Below are positions 43,081 to 51,811 of a stretch of DNA of 64,000 nt, piece after piece. The position numbers were made by a program, and so were the translations under genes. Below the pieces are notes generated by a model that saw nothing but the letters and a program-made list of their open reading frames with translations, did no database searches and had not been told where the DNA came from. This stretch comes from Deltaproteobacteria bacterium. GTDB lineage: Bacteria > Myxococcota > Myxococcia > SLRQ01. Positions within the stretch are counted from its first letter, which is position 1. Each line of letters begins with the position of its first letter. The stretch covers positions 76,940-140,939 of the forward strand of contig JARGFU010000015.1 of the NCBI GenBank assembly GCA_029210625.1, written 5' to 3'.

Positions 43081-43413
43081 TCACTGCGAGCGGACGGCGA
43101 TGCCCTCGACCTGGGTGCAGGAGCGCGCCACCAGGATGTAGTGCTGGAAGAAGCTGTCGGCGGTGACCTGGATCAGGGCGTCGGCGCCCTTGCGGTCCCG
43201 GATGGCCTGCTTGGTGGCCCCCTGGAGGGTGTTGCCGGTGGAGACCGGAAGCACTCCGAAGAGCAGCCAGAGGCAGTCGACCCCCTTCGCCGGGCCGAGC
43301 TCCTCGTAGCCGCCGGGCGCCAGCGGCTTGGTCGAGGGGGTCATGCCGATGGCGGAGTGGAAGCAGCCGCCGAGGGTGAGGAGGGCCAGGCCCAGGAGCA
43401 GGAGCCGTCGCAT
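43081..43413 (-). CDS. small lipoprotein, TRL-like
   Basis: 110 residues. Signal with lipobox LTLGGC. The body (YEELGPAKGVDCLWLLFGVLPVSTGNTLQGATKQAI then ADALIQVTADSFFQHYILVARSCTQVEGIAV) resembles the TRL/Bor-like group of small lipoproteins that place an ATKQAI helix before paired strands. The role is unknown. It lies between the SRPBCC gene and the helicase gene on the same strand. Confidence 0.65.
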   Translation of the reverse strand: MRRLLLLGLALLTLGGCFHSAIGMTPSTKPLAPGGYEELGPAKGVDCLWLLFGVLPVSTGNTLQGATKQAIRDRKGADALIQVTADSFFQHYILVARSCTQVEGIAVRSQ

Positions 43414-43443
43414 GGTGGGAGCCTTTCGCTTTGCCGGTGGGAG

Positions 43444-44283
43444 CTACTTCTTCCGGGGACGCTTCTTCGCGACCTTCTTGGCCGCCTTCTTCTTCGCGAC
43501 CTTCTTTGCGACCTTCTTGGCCGCCTTCTTCACCGGCTTCTTCTTCGCCGGCGCCTTCTTGGCCGCCTTCTTCGCCGGCTTCTTCTTCGCCGGCGCCTTC
43601 TTGGCCGCCTTCTTCACCGGCTTCTTCTTCGCCGGCGCCTTCTTGGCCGCCTTCTTCACCGGCTTCTTCTTCGCCGGCGCCTTCTTGGCCGCCTTCTTCG
43701 CCGGCTTCTTCTTCGCCGGCGCCTTCTTGGCCGCCTCCTTCTTCGGGGTCGGCGCGGCCGGGGCCGGGGTCTCGGCCACCGGAGGCGGCGGAGGCGGCGG
43801 CGGGGTGTCCGGGCGCAGCACCGGGTACTGGCGGGTGAGCTCGGGATCGGGCACGTCCCAGCCACCCTGGCCGATCGCGGCCCGCCGGCCCTCCTTCAGG
43901 TAGTGGTAGAGGGGCTCGAGGTAGTTGCGCATCCAGCCGCGCTCCAGGGCGCGGCCGAAGCCCTCGGGGATGCTGCTGTGGAGCACCACCACCCGGGTGC
44001 CCAGGCCGGCCGGCTCGAGGACGATCTCCACCCGCGACTCGAGGGTCTTGGGGGGGAAGGTCGAGAGCCTCCAGGAGAGGAGGATCCGCCGGGCCGGCTC
44101 CAGGGTGCCGACGCGGCCGGAGATCGCGCCGTCCCAGAGCTGGAAGGCCGTGCCCACGTTGGGGACGATCGTGGCCGCGTGACCGGTGAAGTCCCGATGC
44201 TCCCTCGCGTTGAGGAAGGCATCGAAGACCCGGTCGGGGTCGGCCGGGAGGAAGGCGGAGACTCGGATCGATTCGGTCGCCAT
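43444..44283 (-). CDS. SRPBCC/START-domain protein with histone-H1-like Lys/Ala/Pro tail
   Basis: 279 residues, with AAAGGAGG before the ATG. Residues 1-135 form a START/AHSA1-like domain (FLPADPDRVFDAFLNAREH, GRVGTLEPARRILLSWRL, LEPAGLGTRVVVLHSSIP). A Pro-rich hinge leads to a tail of five 14-residue repeats of the form APAKKKPVKKAAKK (about 185-255) and a final basic stretch. The tail resembles eukaryotic histone H1 and bacterial H1-like nucleoid proteins, so it may bind DNA or RNA, while the START domain binds a hydrophobic ligand. This fusion is unusual. Confidence 0.75.
   Translation of the reverse strand: MATESIRVSAFLPADPDRVFDAFLNAREHRDFTGHAATIVPNVGTAFQLWDGAISGRVGTLEPARRILLSWRLSTFPPKTLESRVEIVLEPAGLGTRVVVLHSSIPEGFGRALERGWMRNYLEPLYHYLKEGRRAAIGQGGWDVPDPELTRQYPVLRPDTPPPPPPPPVAETPAPAAPTPKKEAAKKAPAKKKPAKKAAKKAPAKKKPVKKAAKKAPAKKKPVKKAAKKAPAKKKPAKKAAKKAPAKKKPVKKAAKKVAKKVAKKKAAKKVAKKRPRKK
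43519..43728. repeat. five tandem 42-bp coding repeats
   Basis: Repeat starts at 43519, 43561, 43603, 43645 and 43687; each begins GGCCGCC on the plus strand and encodes 14 residues of the Lys/Ala/Pro tail. Copies differ mainly at one codon (Val or Ala). Copy number should be variable by slippage or recombination without loss of frame. Confidence 0.9.
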
Positions 44284-44370
44284 GGTCTAGGACCTCCTTT
44301 GGGGATCGATCCCTACACCAAGGCCGGTCCCGGGGCCACGGCCCCGTTTCCGGACGTGGATCATCGGCCC

Positions 44371-44399
44371 TTGTCCGACTCCTGCCGCGCACGCATACT
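44371..44399 (+). promoter_or_regulatory. candidate sigma-70-type promoter
   Basis: TTGTCC, 17 bases, CATACT lies 79 bp upstream of the lipoprotein ATG at 44478. The divergent 44284-44477 interval otherwise shows no gene; the SRPBCC promoter must also be here. Confidence 0.45.
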
Positions 44400-44477
44400 G
44401 CCCGGCCGAAACGGACACCCCCTCCCGGCCAGGGCAGCCAAGAGGCGCCCGGCCCAAACCGCCACCGGAGCCACATC

Positions 44478-45224
44478 ATGCGTATCTCCCTCCTCGCCGC
44501 CGCCCTCGTCCTCCTGGTCTCGGGTTGCCCGGACAAGCCCAGCACCGACAACTCCAAGTCGGTCTTCGAGCCCGCCCCGACCGCCCCCGCCGGTGAGGCC
44601 GGCGCGGCCAACCCCCACGCCGGCATGGACCCCGGAGCGCTGCCGGCCGGCCACCCCCCGATGGGCGGCGCCATGGGCGGCGCGGCCGCCGGCAACCCGC
44701 AGATGGTCGGCGGCATCGCCGCCCCCTCCGCCGCCGCCGGGCAGGGCGCGATGGCCCTGACCTGGACCCTCCCCGAGGGCTGGAAGGAGACGCCCCCCGC
44801 CAACGCCATGCGCCGCGCCCAGTTCGAGGTCGAGGGCAAGGGCGGCAAGGCCGAGTGCGTGGTCTTCTACTTCGGCCCCGGCCAGGGCGGTGACCCCCTC
44901 TCCAACGCCCGCCGCTGGGCCGACCAGTTCCAGCAGCCCGACGGCAAGCCCTCCTCCGAGGTGATGAAGACCGGCTCCCGCAAGGCCGGCGAGATCGAGA
45001 TCACCACCGTCGAGGTCACCGGCACCTACGCCAACACCATGATGGGCGGCGCCCCCGAGGCCAACCAGATGCTGCTGGGCGCCGTGGCCATGGGCCCGGA
45101 CGCCCCCTGGTTCTTCAAGTTCACCGGTCCCCAGGAGACCGTCGAGGGCGCCCGCGCGGGCTTCGAGGCCCTCCTCGACTCCCTGAAGGCCGGCGCGGCC
45201 GCGGCCGAGAAGGCCGCCGAGTAG
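44478..45224 (+). CDS. lipoprotein of unknown function
   Basis: 248 residues. Signal with lipobox VSGC. A low-complexity Ala/Gly/Pro/Met segment (about 30-95) is followed by a folded domain starting [27 protein letters not shown] and including [26 protein letters not shown] near the end. The pattern resembles periplasmic PsbP/DUF1795-like domains in a general way only. It lies 14 bp before an NtrC-type response regulator gene, so the two are likely co-expressed. Confidence 0.65.
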   Translation: MRISLLAAALVLLVSGCPDKPSTDNSKSVFEPAPTAPAGEAGAANPHAGMDPGALPAGHPPMGGAMGGAAAGNPQMVGGIAAPSAAAGQGAMALTWTLPEGWKETPPANAMRRAQFEVEGKGGKAECVVFYFGPGQGGDPLSNARRWADQFQQPDGKPSSEVMKTGSRKAGEIEITTVEVTGTYANTMMGGAPEANQMLLGAVAMGPDAPWFFKFTGPQETVEGARAGFEALLDSLKAGAAAAEKAAE

Positions 45225-45238
45225 GTACCGGTCCGCTC

Positions 45239-46657
45239 ATGGCGCGCATCCTGATCATCGACGACAACGAGACGATGCGGGAGGGCATGGCCCTCACGCT
45301 CGCCAAGCTCGGCCACGAGATCGTCACCGCCCCCGGGGGGGAGGCGGGGATCGCCGCCTACGAGAAGAAGCGCGCCGACTTCGTCGTCACCGACCTGAAG
45401 ATGGAGCCGGTCGACGGGGTCGAGGTCCTTCGCCGGGTGAAGGAGCTCGATCCGGCCGGCATGGTCATGGTGGTCACCGCCTTCGGCACCATCGAGACCG
45501 CCGTCGAGGCGATGAAGCTCGGCGCCTTCGACTTCCTCACCAAGCCCTTCACCCCCGAGGTGCTGCGCGAGAAGGTGAAGAAGGCCCTCGAGGTCGCCTC
45601 GATGCGCGAGGAGTGCGGCCGGCTGCAGGACGAGAACCACGCCCTGCGCCAGCACGCCGGCGAGGACCTCTCCAGCATCGAGGCCATCGTCGGGGAGTCC
45701 CCGGTGATGGAGGAGGTCTTCAAGGCAATCCGCAAGGTCGCGCCGACCGACGCCTCGGTGCACGTGCACGGCGAGTCGGGCACCGGCAAGGAGCTGGTGG
45801 CCAAGGCCATCCACGCCCTCTCCACCCGCGCCGACGGACCCTTCATCAAGGTCAACTGCGGTGCGCTGACCGAGACCCTCCTCGAGTCGGAGCTCTTCGG
45901 CCACGAGAAGGGCTCCTTCACCGGCGCCGTGAAGCGCAAGCTCGGCCGCTTCGAGCTCGCGCACGGCGGCACGATTTTCCTCGACGAGATCGGCGACATC
46001 ACCCCCTCCCTCCAGCTCAAGCTCCTGCGCGTGCTGCAGGAGCACGAGTTCGAGCGGGTGGGCGGCGAGAAGACCATCCAGGTCGACGTCCGGGTCGTCT
46101 CGGCGACCAACAAGAAGCTCCAGGACGAGGTCGAGCGCGGCGCCTTTCGCGAGGACCTCTTCTACCGCCTCCACGTGGTGCCGATGACCCTGCCGGCCCT
46201 GCGCGAGCGCGGCGACGACGTGCTCTTGCTGGCCCGCACCTTCTGCGAGGCCATCGGCAAGCGGATGGGCCGCGAGGCGCGCGGCTTCACCGCGGAGGCG
46301 GAAGGCCTCCTGCGCCGCTACCCCTGGCCCGGCAACGTCCGCGAGCTCGAGAACGCCGTCGAGCAGGCCCTGGTCTTCGCCGAGGGCGACACCATCGAGG
46401 CCGACAACCTCCCGGCCTACCTCTCCCAGAAGAGCCGCACCGAGCTCTTCGCCCTGCCCTCCCGGAGCGTGCCCCTGCCCCAGATCCTCGACGATCTGGA
46501 ACGGCAGCTGATCCTGCAGGCCTACGAGAAGGCCGGCGGCGTGAAGACCGAGACCGCCCGCCTCCTCGGCGTGAAGACCAGCGCCCTCTACTACAAGCTC
46601 GACAAGTACGGGTTGCGAGACCCCGACGACTCCGAGCCCCCCGACGCCGAGGCCTAG
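45239..46657 (+). CDS. NtrC-family sigma-54 response regulator
   Basis: 472 residues. Receiver: acidic pair DD (8-9), phosphoacceptor Asp52 in VVTDLKM, Thr80 and Lys102 (LTKPF). AAA+ domain: Walker A GESGTGKE (about 178), GSFTGA loop (about 224; Ser for the usual Ala is common), Walker [12 protein letters not shown] (about 242), [21 protein letters not shown]-terminal Fis-like HTH ([24 protein letters not shown]). A partner kinase is not adjacent. Together with the activator at 6768 it shows that sigma-54 control is important here. Its stop overlaps the convergent glycohydrolase stop. Confidence 0.93.
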   Translation: MARILIIDDNETMREGMALTLAKLGHEIVTAPGGEAGIAAYEKKRADFVVTDLKMEPVDGVEVLRRVKELDPAGMVMVVTAFGTIETAVEAMKLGAFDFLTKPFTPEVLREKVKKALEVASMREECGRLQDENHALRQHAGEDLSSIEAIVGESPVMEEVFKAIRKVAPTDASVHVHGESGTGKELVAKAIHALSTRADGPFIKVNCGALTETLLESELFGHEKGSFTGAVKRKLGRFELAHGGTIFLDEIGDITPSLQLKLLRVLQEHEFERVGGEKTIQVDVRVVSATNKKLQDEVERGAFREDLFYRLHVVPMTLPALRERGDDVLLLARTFCEAIGKRMGREARGFTAEAEGLLRRYPWPGNVRELENAVEQALVFAEGDTIEADNLPAYLSQKSRTELFALPSRSVPLPQILDDLERQLILQAYEKAGGVKTETARLLGVKTSALYYKLDKYGLRDPDDSEPPDAEA

Positions 46658-47613
46658 GCCCGGCCCCTCACCGCCACGAGCTTCTCGATCAGGGGATCGC
46701 AGAACTCGCGGCCCCGCAGCTGCGCGAGCCAGTCCCCGGGGAGGGCCTCGAAGCCGTGGACGATCCCGGCGATCCCGCCGGCGATGCAGGCGGTGGTGTC
46801 GGTGTCGTTCCCCAGGGCGATCGCCGCCTGCACGACGCCGCGGTAGCCGCCGCCCTCCTCGAGGGCGAGGCGCGCGGAGTGGAGGGCGTCGACGACGTAG
46901 CCGCTGCCCTGCCCGCCCGGCGGCCGGTCGGCCCCGAGGGGCCCCATCAGCTCGGCGGGCGCGCCCTCCACCTCCAGCGTCTCGGCCCGGACGATCGCGA
47001 CGGCCCGGGACCACGCGTCCTCGAGGTCGGGCTCCTCGGTTAGGAGCAGGAGACGGGCCCACACGCAGTAGAGGGCGCAGCAGAGCTGCGAGCGCAGGTG
47101 GCCGTGGGTGGGCAGGCCCTGGGCCATCGCGTCGTGCACCAGCTCGGCGTCGGAGCCCCGGTGCCAGAGCGCCAGGGGCAGCGCCCGCATCAGGCTGCCG
47201 TTGCCGTTCTTGCGCTCACCGGCGGGGCCGGTGGTGTGGGCCGGCCGGCCGGCGCGCAGGGCGTCGATGGCCTCCCGGGTCTGGATCCCCACGTCGAAGA
47301 TGTCGGCGTCGACCGCCAGGTAGCCCTCGTCCAGCCAGCGGACGATGCGGCCGCCGAGGTCCGGGAGGTCGAGGCGCCCGCAGGCGAGCAGCGAGTCGAG
47401 GAGGCAGAGGGCCTGGGCGCCGTCGTCGCTCCAGGTGCCCGGCGGCACCCTGGCGTGAGCCCGCCGGAAGGAGAAGCCCTCGGGTGGGACGAGCTCGATC
47501 CGGTCGCGGGGCGGCAGCCGCTCCGGCGCGTTGAACTCGTAGGGCACGCCCACCGCGTCGGCGAGGAGCAGGCCCAGGACACCACCACGAAGCCGGGACC
47601 CGAGAGGAAGCAT
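46654..47613 (-). CDS. ADP-ribosylglycohydrolase (DraG-like)
   Basis: 319 residues. The start [18 protein letters not shown], the metal site [10 protein letters not shown] (Thr60, Asp63, Asp64) and the second site [17 protein letters not shown] (about 270) are the hallmark magnesium-binding motifs of DraG/ARH enzymes, which remove ADP-ribose from proteins. No cognate ADP-ribosyltransferase is in the window. Single gene, convergent with the response regulator. Confidence 0.9.
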   Translation of the reverse strand: MLPLGSRLRGGVLGLLLADAVGVPYEFNAPERLPPRDRIELVPPEGFSFRRAHARVPPGTWSDDGAQALCLLDSLLACGRLDLPDLGGRIVRWLDEGYLAVDADIFDVGIQTREAIDALRAGRPAHTTGPAGERKNGNGSLMRALPLALWHRGSDAELVHDAMAQGLPTHGHLRSQLCCALYCVWARLLLLTEEPDLEDAWSRAVAIVRAETLEVEGAPAELMGPLGADRPPGGQGSGYVVDALHSARLALEEGGGYRGVVQAAIALGNDTDTTACIAGGIAGIVHGFEALPGDWLAQLRGREFCDPLIEKLVAVRGRA

Positions 47614-47643
47614 GGGACGAGCCTACGCCGGACCTGTGACGGA

Positions 47644-48606
47644 TCAGGGCCTGGGGTGCGCCATCAGCCAGTCGTAGATCACGCCGGCCCAGTCGCTGCG
47701 GAAGGTGGGCAGGTGGCTGCCCGCCTCGATCCGCCAGAGCTCGGCGGCGCCGGTGGCCGGGCAGCCCTCGTGGACGATCCGGGTGGTCTCGGCGCCCAGC
47801 AGGTCGTTGACGAGGTCGAGGTCGGGGGTCAGCGCCGTCGTGGTGGCGTCGCAGCCGTTGAGGGTGGCCCAGGTATCGACGGTCTCCACCGCGCCCGGGT
47901 ACTCGAAGCCCATGTTCCAGCCGCCGCCGTAGAGGATCACCGCGTCGAGGGTGCCGTGGATCTGCAGCACCGAGACCGGCTCGGCGGGATCGCAGAGGCT
48001 CTCGTCCTTCCAGACCGCGCCGGCCAGGGAGGCGATGGCTGCGACGCGCCCCGGGCGCTCGCAGGCCATCCGGTGCGACATGAAGCCGCCGTTGGAGTGC
48101 CCGACGAAGAAGACCCGCTTCGGATCGATGAGGTACTGGCTCTCGATGTCGTCGAGGACCGCCTCGAGGTAGGCCACGTCGTCGACGTCCGAGCCGAAGC
48201 CGCAGCAGGCGTCGGTGGCGTTCCAGAAGCGCTGGAGGGTCGCGTTGAAGGTGCCGTCCGGCAGGGCCACGAAGAAGCCCCGCTGGCGGGCCAGCGCCGA
48301 CATCCCGAAGTAGAGATCCTGGGTCACCGCGTCGGCGGTGAAGCCGTGGAGGAGGAAGACCAGGGGCAGGGCCGCGCTGCCGTCGTAGGCGTCCGGCACG
48401 GTCAGGCCGTAGGGCCGGTCCTCGACCAGGCTGCCGCCGTCGGTGCCGCCCCCATCGAGGCCTCCGTCACTCCCACCGTCCTCGCTGCCCGCGTCGGCCC
48501 CGCCGTCGGTCCCGGCGTCGGTGGTCCCGCCGTCGGTCGCCGAGGGCTCCGAGGGGCCACAGGCGGCCGCCAGCAGCAGCGGCAGGAGGAGGAGGCGCCA
48601 GCGCAT
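47644..48606 (-). CDS. secreted esterase lipoprotein of the PHB-depolymerase type
   Basis: 320 residues. Lipobox LAAAC, then a long Asp/Gly/Ser/Thr linker (about 25-60) typical of Myxococcota lipoproteins. The alpha/beta-hydrolase domain has LVFLLHGFTADAVTQD, GHSNGGFMSHRMACERP (nucleophile Ser), QIHGTLDAVILYGGGW (acid Asp) and GSHLPTF (His), as in LpqC/Est1-type polyhydroxybutyrate depolymerases and feruloyl esterases. The paired Cys (DACCGFG, NGCD) fit such secreted esterases. Confidence 0.82.
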   Translation of the reverse strand: MRWRLLLLPLLLAAACGPSEPSATDGGTTDAGTDGGADAGSEDGGSDGGLDGGGTDGGSLVEDRPYGLTVPDAYDGSAALPLVFLLHGFTADAVTQDLYFGMSALARQRGFFVALPDGTFNATLQRFWNATDACCGFGSDVDDVAYLEAVLDDIESQYLIDPKRVFFVGHSNGGFMSHRMACERPGRVAAIASLAGAVWKDESLCDPAEPVSVLQIHGTLDAVILYGGGWNMGFEYPGAVETVDTWATLNGCDATTTALTPDLDLVNDLLGAETTRIVHEGCPATGAAELWRIEAGSHLPTFRSDWAGVIYDWLMAHPRP

Positions 48607-48615
48607 CGTCGGGGG

Positions 48616-48993
48616 CTACTTGGCCGGCGGCGGCGGCGCGGCGAGCTTGCGCAGCTTGCCCTCGGGATCGCACTTGGAGGCCGCCTGGAGGTCGGGGGCC
48701 GCGATGGCGCAGTCCATCACCTCGACGATCTCGGGGTTCTCCTTCACCGTCTCCAGGCAGTTCTGCACCATCTGGGGGCGGTTCTTCTTCATCTCCGCCT
48801 CCATCGTCGCGTTCATCTCGGCGACCTTCTCGGCCGGCATCATCTTCGAGAGCGCCTTGGTCATCTCCTGGGCGATCTCGAAGGCCTTGTCGGTCATCTT
48901 CTCGCAGCGCTCCTGGTCCTTGTTCGGACAGCCGGTGGCGAGGAGGAGCGCAGAGGCGAGGCCGAGGGCGGCGAGGCGGGAGGCGAGGTGCAT
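48616..48993 (-). CDS. small helical lipoprotein
   Basis: 125 residues. Lipobox LATGC, then an Lys/Glu/Met-rich helical region with a few Cys (ERCEKM, QNCLETV, MDCAI, SKCDPEG) and a Pro-rich end. Function unknown. It follows the zinc-ribbon pair and precedes the esterase gene on the same strand. Confidence 0.6.
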   Translation of the reverse strand: MHLASRLAALGLASALLLATGCPNKDQERCEKMTDKAFEIAQEMTKALSKMMPAEKVAEMNATMEAEMKKNRPQMVQNCLETVKENPEIVEVMDCAIAAPDLQAASKCDPEGKLRKLAAPPPPAK

Positions 48994-49033
48994 GGGGGGT
49001 CCCTTCGCTGGGGGTTGTTCGGGCCCGGGCAGG

Positions 49034-49981
49034 CTAGCCGGAGAGCAGGTGGAAGGCGAGGAAGGCGGCGCCGAGGACGGCCAGGCCGACCAGGACGATC
49101 TTCACCCAGGAGACGGGCTTCTTGCCGATGACCACCGCGTCGTCCTGCCCGTGGACGATCACCCGGTAGAGCTCGTCCTTGTAGCGGTAGGCCAGCACGT
49201 GGGCCGGGAAGGCGAAGCGGCGGGTGAGCAGTCGGCTGATCTTGGCGACGACGTGCAGGTTGCGCTGCCGGCTGCCCGGCACCCAGGAGGAGGCGTGATC
49301 GGCCGCCACCGAGTCGATGGCCCGGGCGACGACGGCCCGCGCGCCCGAGCGCGAGAGGTCGAAGGTCTCCTTCACCACCCCCGGCATCGGGTGGGCCTCG
49401 GCCTCGGCGCTCGAGAGGTCGTAGGCCCGCGCCAGGGCGGCGACCTCGCGCTCGTCGAGGCCGCGCGAGGCGCTGACGACGATGTCGTCGAGCTGCAGGG
49501 ACCGCTGCCCGGCGTGGGGGGCCCAGTCGGCCCTGCCGTGGCCGGCGTCGGAGTCGGCGGACCAGCTCACCAGGGCCTCGGCGTCGAAGGCCCAGCCCAC
49601 CCACCACAGGGGCTTGAGGGAGTCGAAGGTGGCGACGCGGGAGAGATCGTTCGGACGGAAGAAGCCGTTCTTCGAGAGCCAGCGGGTGAGCGCCGCCCGT
49701 GCGCGCACGTCGTCCACCCGGAAGGGGAGCCAGCCGTCGGGCTGCTCGGGGGGATCCTCGCGCTCCTCGAGGGCCGTCACCGAGCCGCAGAAGGCGCAGC
49801 GCGGGGCCTGCACCTCGACGTCGTAGGCCACCGCCGCGTGGCAGCTGCCGCAGCGCACGATGGTCGCCTTCACGCCCTCCCGGGCCTCGGCGGGCGGCGG
49901 GCAGGGCAGCGCGCAGACCGGGCAGCGCAGGTCCGAGTCGTAGAGCGGGCTCTCGCAGCGGGGGCAGGGGTGGGTGTCCAT
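49034..49981 (-). CDS. zinc-ribbon membrane protein, paralogue A
   Basis: 315 residues. Two N-terminal zinc ribbons (CPRCESPLYDSDLRCPVC and CGSCHAAVAYDVEVQAPRCAFCGS), a middle domain with WWVGWAFDAEALVSWSADSD and VSASRGLDEREVAALARAYDL, then a segment RYKDELYRVIVHGQDDAVVIGKKPVSWVKI and one C-terminal helix. The layout matches the next gene upstream, so these are paralogues. The start directly abuts that gene's stop, so they are one operon. Possibly membrane-associated proteins of the type that carry out lipid- or surface-related roles; no function assigned. Confidence 0.6.
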   Translation of the reverse strand: MDTHPCPRCESPLYDSDLRCPVCALPCPPPAEAREGVKATIVRCGSCHAAVAYDVEVQAPRCAFCGSVTALEEREDPPEQPDGWLPFRVDDVRARAALTRWLSKNGFFRPNDLSRVATFDSLKPLWWVGWAFDAEALVSWSADSDAGHGRADWAPHAGQRSLQLDDIVVSASRGLDEREVAALARAYDLSSAEAEAHPMPGVVKETFDLSRSGARAVVARAIDSVAADHASSWVPGSRQRNLHVVAKISRLLTRRFAFPAHVLAYRYKDELYRVIVHGQDDAVVIGKKPVSWVKIVLVGLAVLGAAFLAFHLLSG

Positions 49982-50887
49982 CTACATCCCCCCCGAGCCG
50001 ATCACGACCGCGGCCACGATCCCGCCCACGACGGCCAGGCCCAGCAGCACCGCGAGGCTCACCTTCAGCCAGGAGATCGGCCGCTTCGCGCTCACCTTGC
50101 CGGTCTGCCCGTTGACCAGGAGGCGCACCAGCTTCTGCTGCGCCTCCGGCGCCTCCCGGGGGTAGCGCACCGGCAGGGTCCAGACCGGCACCAGCAGCGG
50201 CTCGAGGTGCTCGTCGCTCACCGAGGTGCAGGCCTCGAGGCCCCGCTGCTCGTCGCCGGGGAGGAAGGCGGCGATGCGCCGCTCGGCCTGGTCGCTCACC
50301 TCCTGCCGCGCCAGCTCCCGGCAGGCCTCCGGCGTCAGGGAGGGCTCCTCGCTGGCCCAGCCCGAGACCAGGTCGGGGCGGTAGCGCTGGAGCTTGCCCA
50401 GGAGGAAGGGCTCGACGCTCTCGAGCAGCTCGTTGGGCACGCCCCGGGAGGCGGTCACCACCTCGTCGGTGGACCAGGCGGTGTAGCGGCCTCGCAGGGA
50501 GCACCACTCGGTCTTCACCTCGGTCTTCGTCTTCCCGTCGCGGCCGCGGGTCTGCACCGTGTAGCGCTCCCCGATGTCGACGCGGTACTCGGCGTCGAAG
50601 GCGGCCGTGTAGAGGTAGGCGGGCAGGTAGACCCCGCGCACGTCCTCCACCGGCGCGCGCCGGAAGGCGCCGGGCGACCAGAAGGATCCCTTCACGAAGG
50701 CCCGCGCCTCCTCCAGCGCCTTCGCCGGCAGCACCTCGAAGGGCAGCACGAAGGTGGGGTTGGGCCTCCCCTCCTGGGGGGGCCGCTCGATCACCTGCGG
50801 GGAGCCGCAGTAGAGGCACCGGCCGGTGCGCTGATCGGCCTCCAGCTCCAGGCGAGCCCCGCAGCTCTGGCACTCCAGGCCTTCCAT
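49982..50887 (-). CDS. zinc-ribbon membrane protein, paralogue B
   Basis: 301 residues from ATG 50887; the longer upstream frame is antisense to the nucleotidyltransferase pair. One N-terminal zinc ribbon (CQSCGARLELEADQRTGRCLYCGS), then FVLPFEVLPAKALEEARAFVKGSFWSPGAFR, YLPAYLYTAAFDAEYRVDIGERYTVQTRG and WSTDEVVTASRGVPNELLESVEPF, and finally VRLLVNGQTGKVSAKRPISWLKV followed by a C-terminal helix. The same order as in paralogue A, sharing the TASRG/VSASRG and KPVSW/RPISW elements. Confidence 0.65.
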   Translation of the reverse strand: MEGLECQSCGARLELEADQRTGRCLYCGSPQVIERPPQEGRPNPTFVLPFEVLPAKALEEARAFVKGSFWSPGAFRRAPVEDVRGVYLPAYLYTAAFDAEYRVDIGERYTVQTRGRDGKTKTEVKTEWCSLRGRYTAWSTDEVVTASRGVPNELLESVEPFLLGKLQRYRPDLVSGWASEEPSLTPEACRELARQEVSDQAERRIAAFLPGDEQRGLEACTSVSDEHLEPLLVPVWTLPVRYPREAPEAQQKLVRLLVNGQTGKVSAKRPISWLKVSLAVLLGLAVVGGIVAAVVIGSGGM

Positions 50888-50935
50888 CGTAGGCCTCCGA
50901 TAGCAGCCTTGTGCTGACGAGACCACGGTACGATC

Positions 50936-51154
50936 ATGGAAGCGATGGCCCGGAGCACCCAGACCACCCACGATCTGCGCGAGCAGCTCCTCGCCCGGCT
51001 CGCCCGGGAGGATCCCGAGCTGCTGGAGGCAGCGTCGGAGGTCGATCGCACGCTCCTGCGCGACTCCCTCGCGCGCTCCCCCCTGGAGCGGTTGCGCGCG
51101 GCCACGAGATACCGCCGGGCGCTCGCGAGGTTCCGCCGTGTCCGACCCGACTGA
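50936..51154 (+). CDS. small helical protein paired with a nucleotidyltransferase
   Basis: 72 residues; a second ATG at 50945 is possible. The segment VDRTLLRDSLARSPLERLRAATRYRRALARFRR is mostly helical and basic. From memory, similar short proteins of the form DRSLLR..LSxSPxERLxxxxxxxRALxRFR sit just upstream of nucleotidyltransferase genes in many bacteria. It overlaps the next gene by 17 bp. It could be the antitoxin or toxin half of a toxin-antitoxin-like pair. Confidence 0.6.
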   Translation: MEAMARSTQTTHDLREQLLARLAREDPELLEAASEVDRTLLRDSLARSPLERLRAATRYRRALARFRRVRPD

Positions 51155-51629
51155 GGCAGACCTCGGCGCCCTGATCGAGGCTCTCCTCGACGCCGAGGTG
51201 CGCTTCGCGGTGGTCGGCGGAGCCGCGGCCATCCTCCACGGCGCCCCGACCTCCACCCTGGATCTCGACATCCTGGTCGAGCGATCGAAGGAGAACGCCG
51301 AGCGCCTGGCGAGGGTCGCGGAGGAGCTCGAGGCGACCATCCGCGACGCCACCGAGCGCCGGCTTCGCCCGACCCGCGCCCTCTTCGAGACCGTGCGTCA
51401 GCTGCTCCTCTCCACCCGGCTCGGCCCCCTCGACGTGCTGGGTGAGCTTCACGACGGTCGGGGCTTGAGCGAGGTGATGGAGGCGACGGTCGTCCTGGAG
51501 GACGGGGAGCGAAGGATCCGCGTGATCGACCTCCCGACCCTCCTCGAAATCAAGTCCTCCACCGGGCGGACCAAGGACCGGCTGGTCGTACCCCTGCTCC
51601 TGGCCCTCCTGGAGGAGCGGGAGACCTGA
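51138..51629 (+). CDS. nucleotidyltransferase-fold protein (DUF6036/AbiEii-like)
   Basis: 163 residues from GTG 51138. FAVVGGAAAILHGAPTSTLDLDILV has the GG ... HG ... T.D.D pattern of minimal nucleotidyltransferases; the two Asp would bind metal. The later part VIDLPTLLEIKSSTGRTKDRLVVPLLLALLEE is shared by DUF6036-like proteins. Related families include AbiEii/MenT toxins and MNT antitoxins. Translated with the 72-residue protein, so likely a two-gene module. Confidence 0.7.
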   Translation: MSDPTEADLGALIEALLDAEVRFAVVGGAAAILHGAPTSTLDLDILVERSKENAERLARVAEELEATIRDATERRLRPTRALFETVRQLLLSTRLGPLDVLGELHDGRGLSEVMEATVVLEDGERRIRVIDLPTLLEIKSSTGRTKDRLVVPLLLALLEERET

Positions 51630-51661
51630 ATCCGGTGTCCTACCCGGGCCTACCTCCCCTT

Positions 51662-51685
51662 CCACGAGATCCGCAGGATCCGTGG
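51662..51685. promoter_or_regulatory. imperfect palindrome upstream of a sigma-54 promoter
   Basis: CCACGAGATCC and GGATCCGTGG face each other across GCA with a one-base bulge. It lies about 95-115 bp upstream of the -24/-12 element at 51779, a usual enhancer distance, but overlaps the end of the intergenic region after the nucleotidyltransferase gene and could also be a terminator. Confidence 0.35.
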
Positions 51686-51778
51686 TTGGGGGAGCCGATC
51701 GTCAGGATTCTGAGGGGCGGATTGGACGGCGGCCGCCTCGCGGGGTAATGATTTCGAACACTTAGGGGGCGCCCTCCC

Positions 51779-51796
51779 CTGGCACCCCCGTTGCAC
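51779..51796 (+). promoter_or_regulatory. consensus sigma-54 promoter
   Basis: TGGCACCCCCGTTGCA matches the consensus TGGCAC-N5-TTGCW at every conserved base. Transcription should start near 51805, only about seven bases before the ATG at 51812. There is no Shine-Dalgarno sequence, so the mRNA would be nearly leaderless. Confidence 0.8.
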
Positions 51797-51811
51797 TTTC
51801 CGGTCGACGAA

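Noticed and set aside
43431-43903. Plus-strand frames with Ala/Phe/Gly or Ser/Pro repeats
   Set aside because: Antisense readings of the 42-bp Lys/Ala/Pro repeats in the minus-strand SRPBCC gene.
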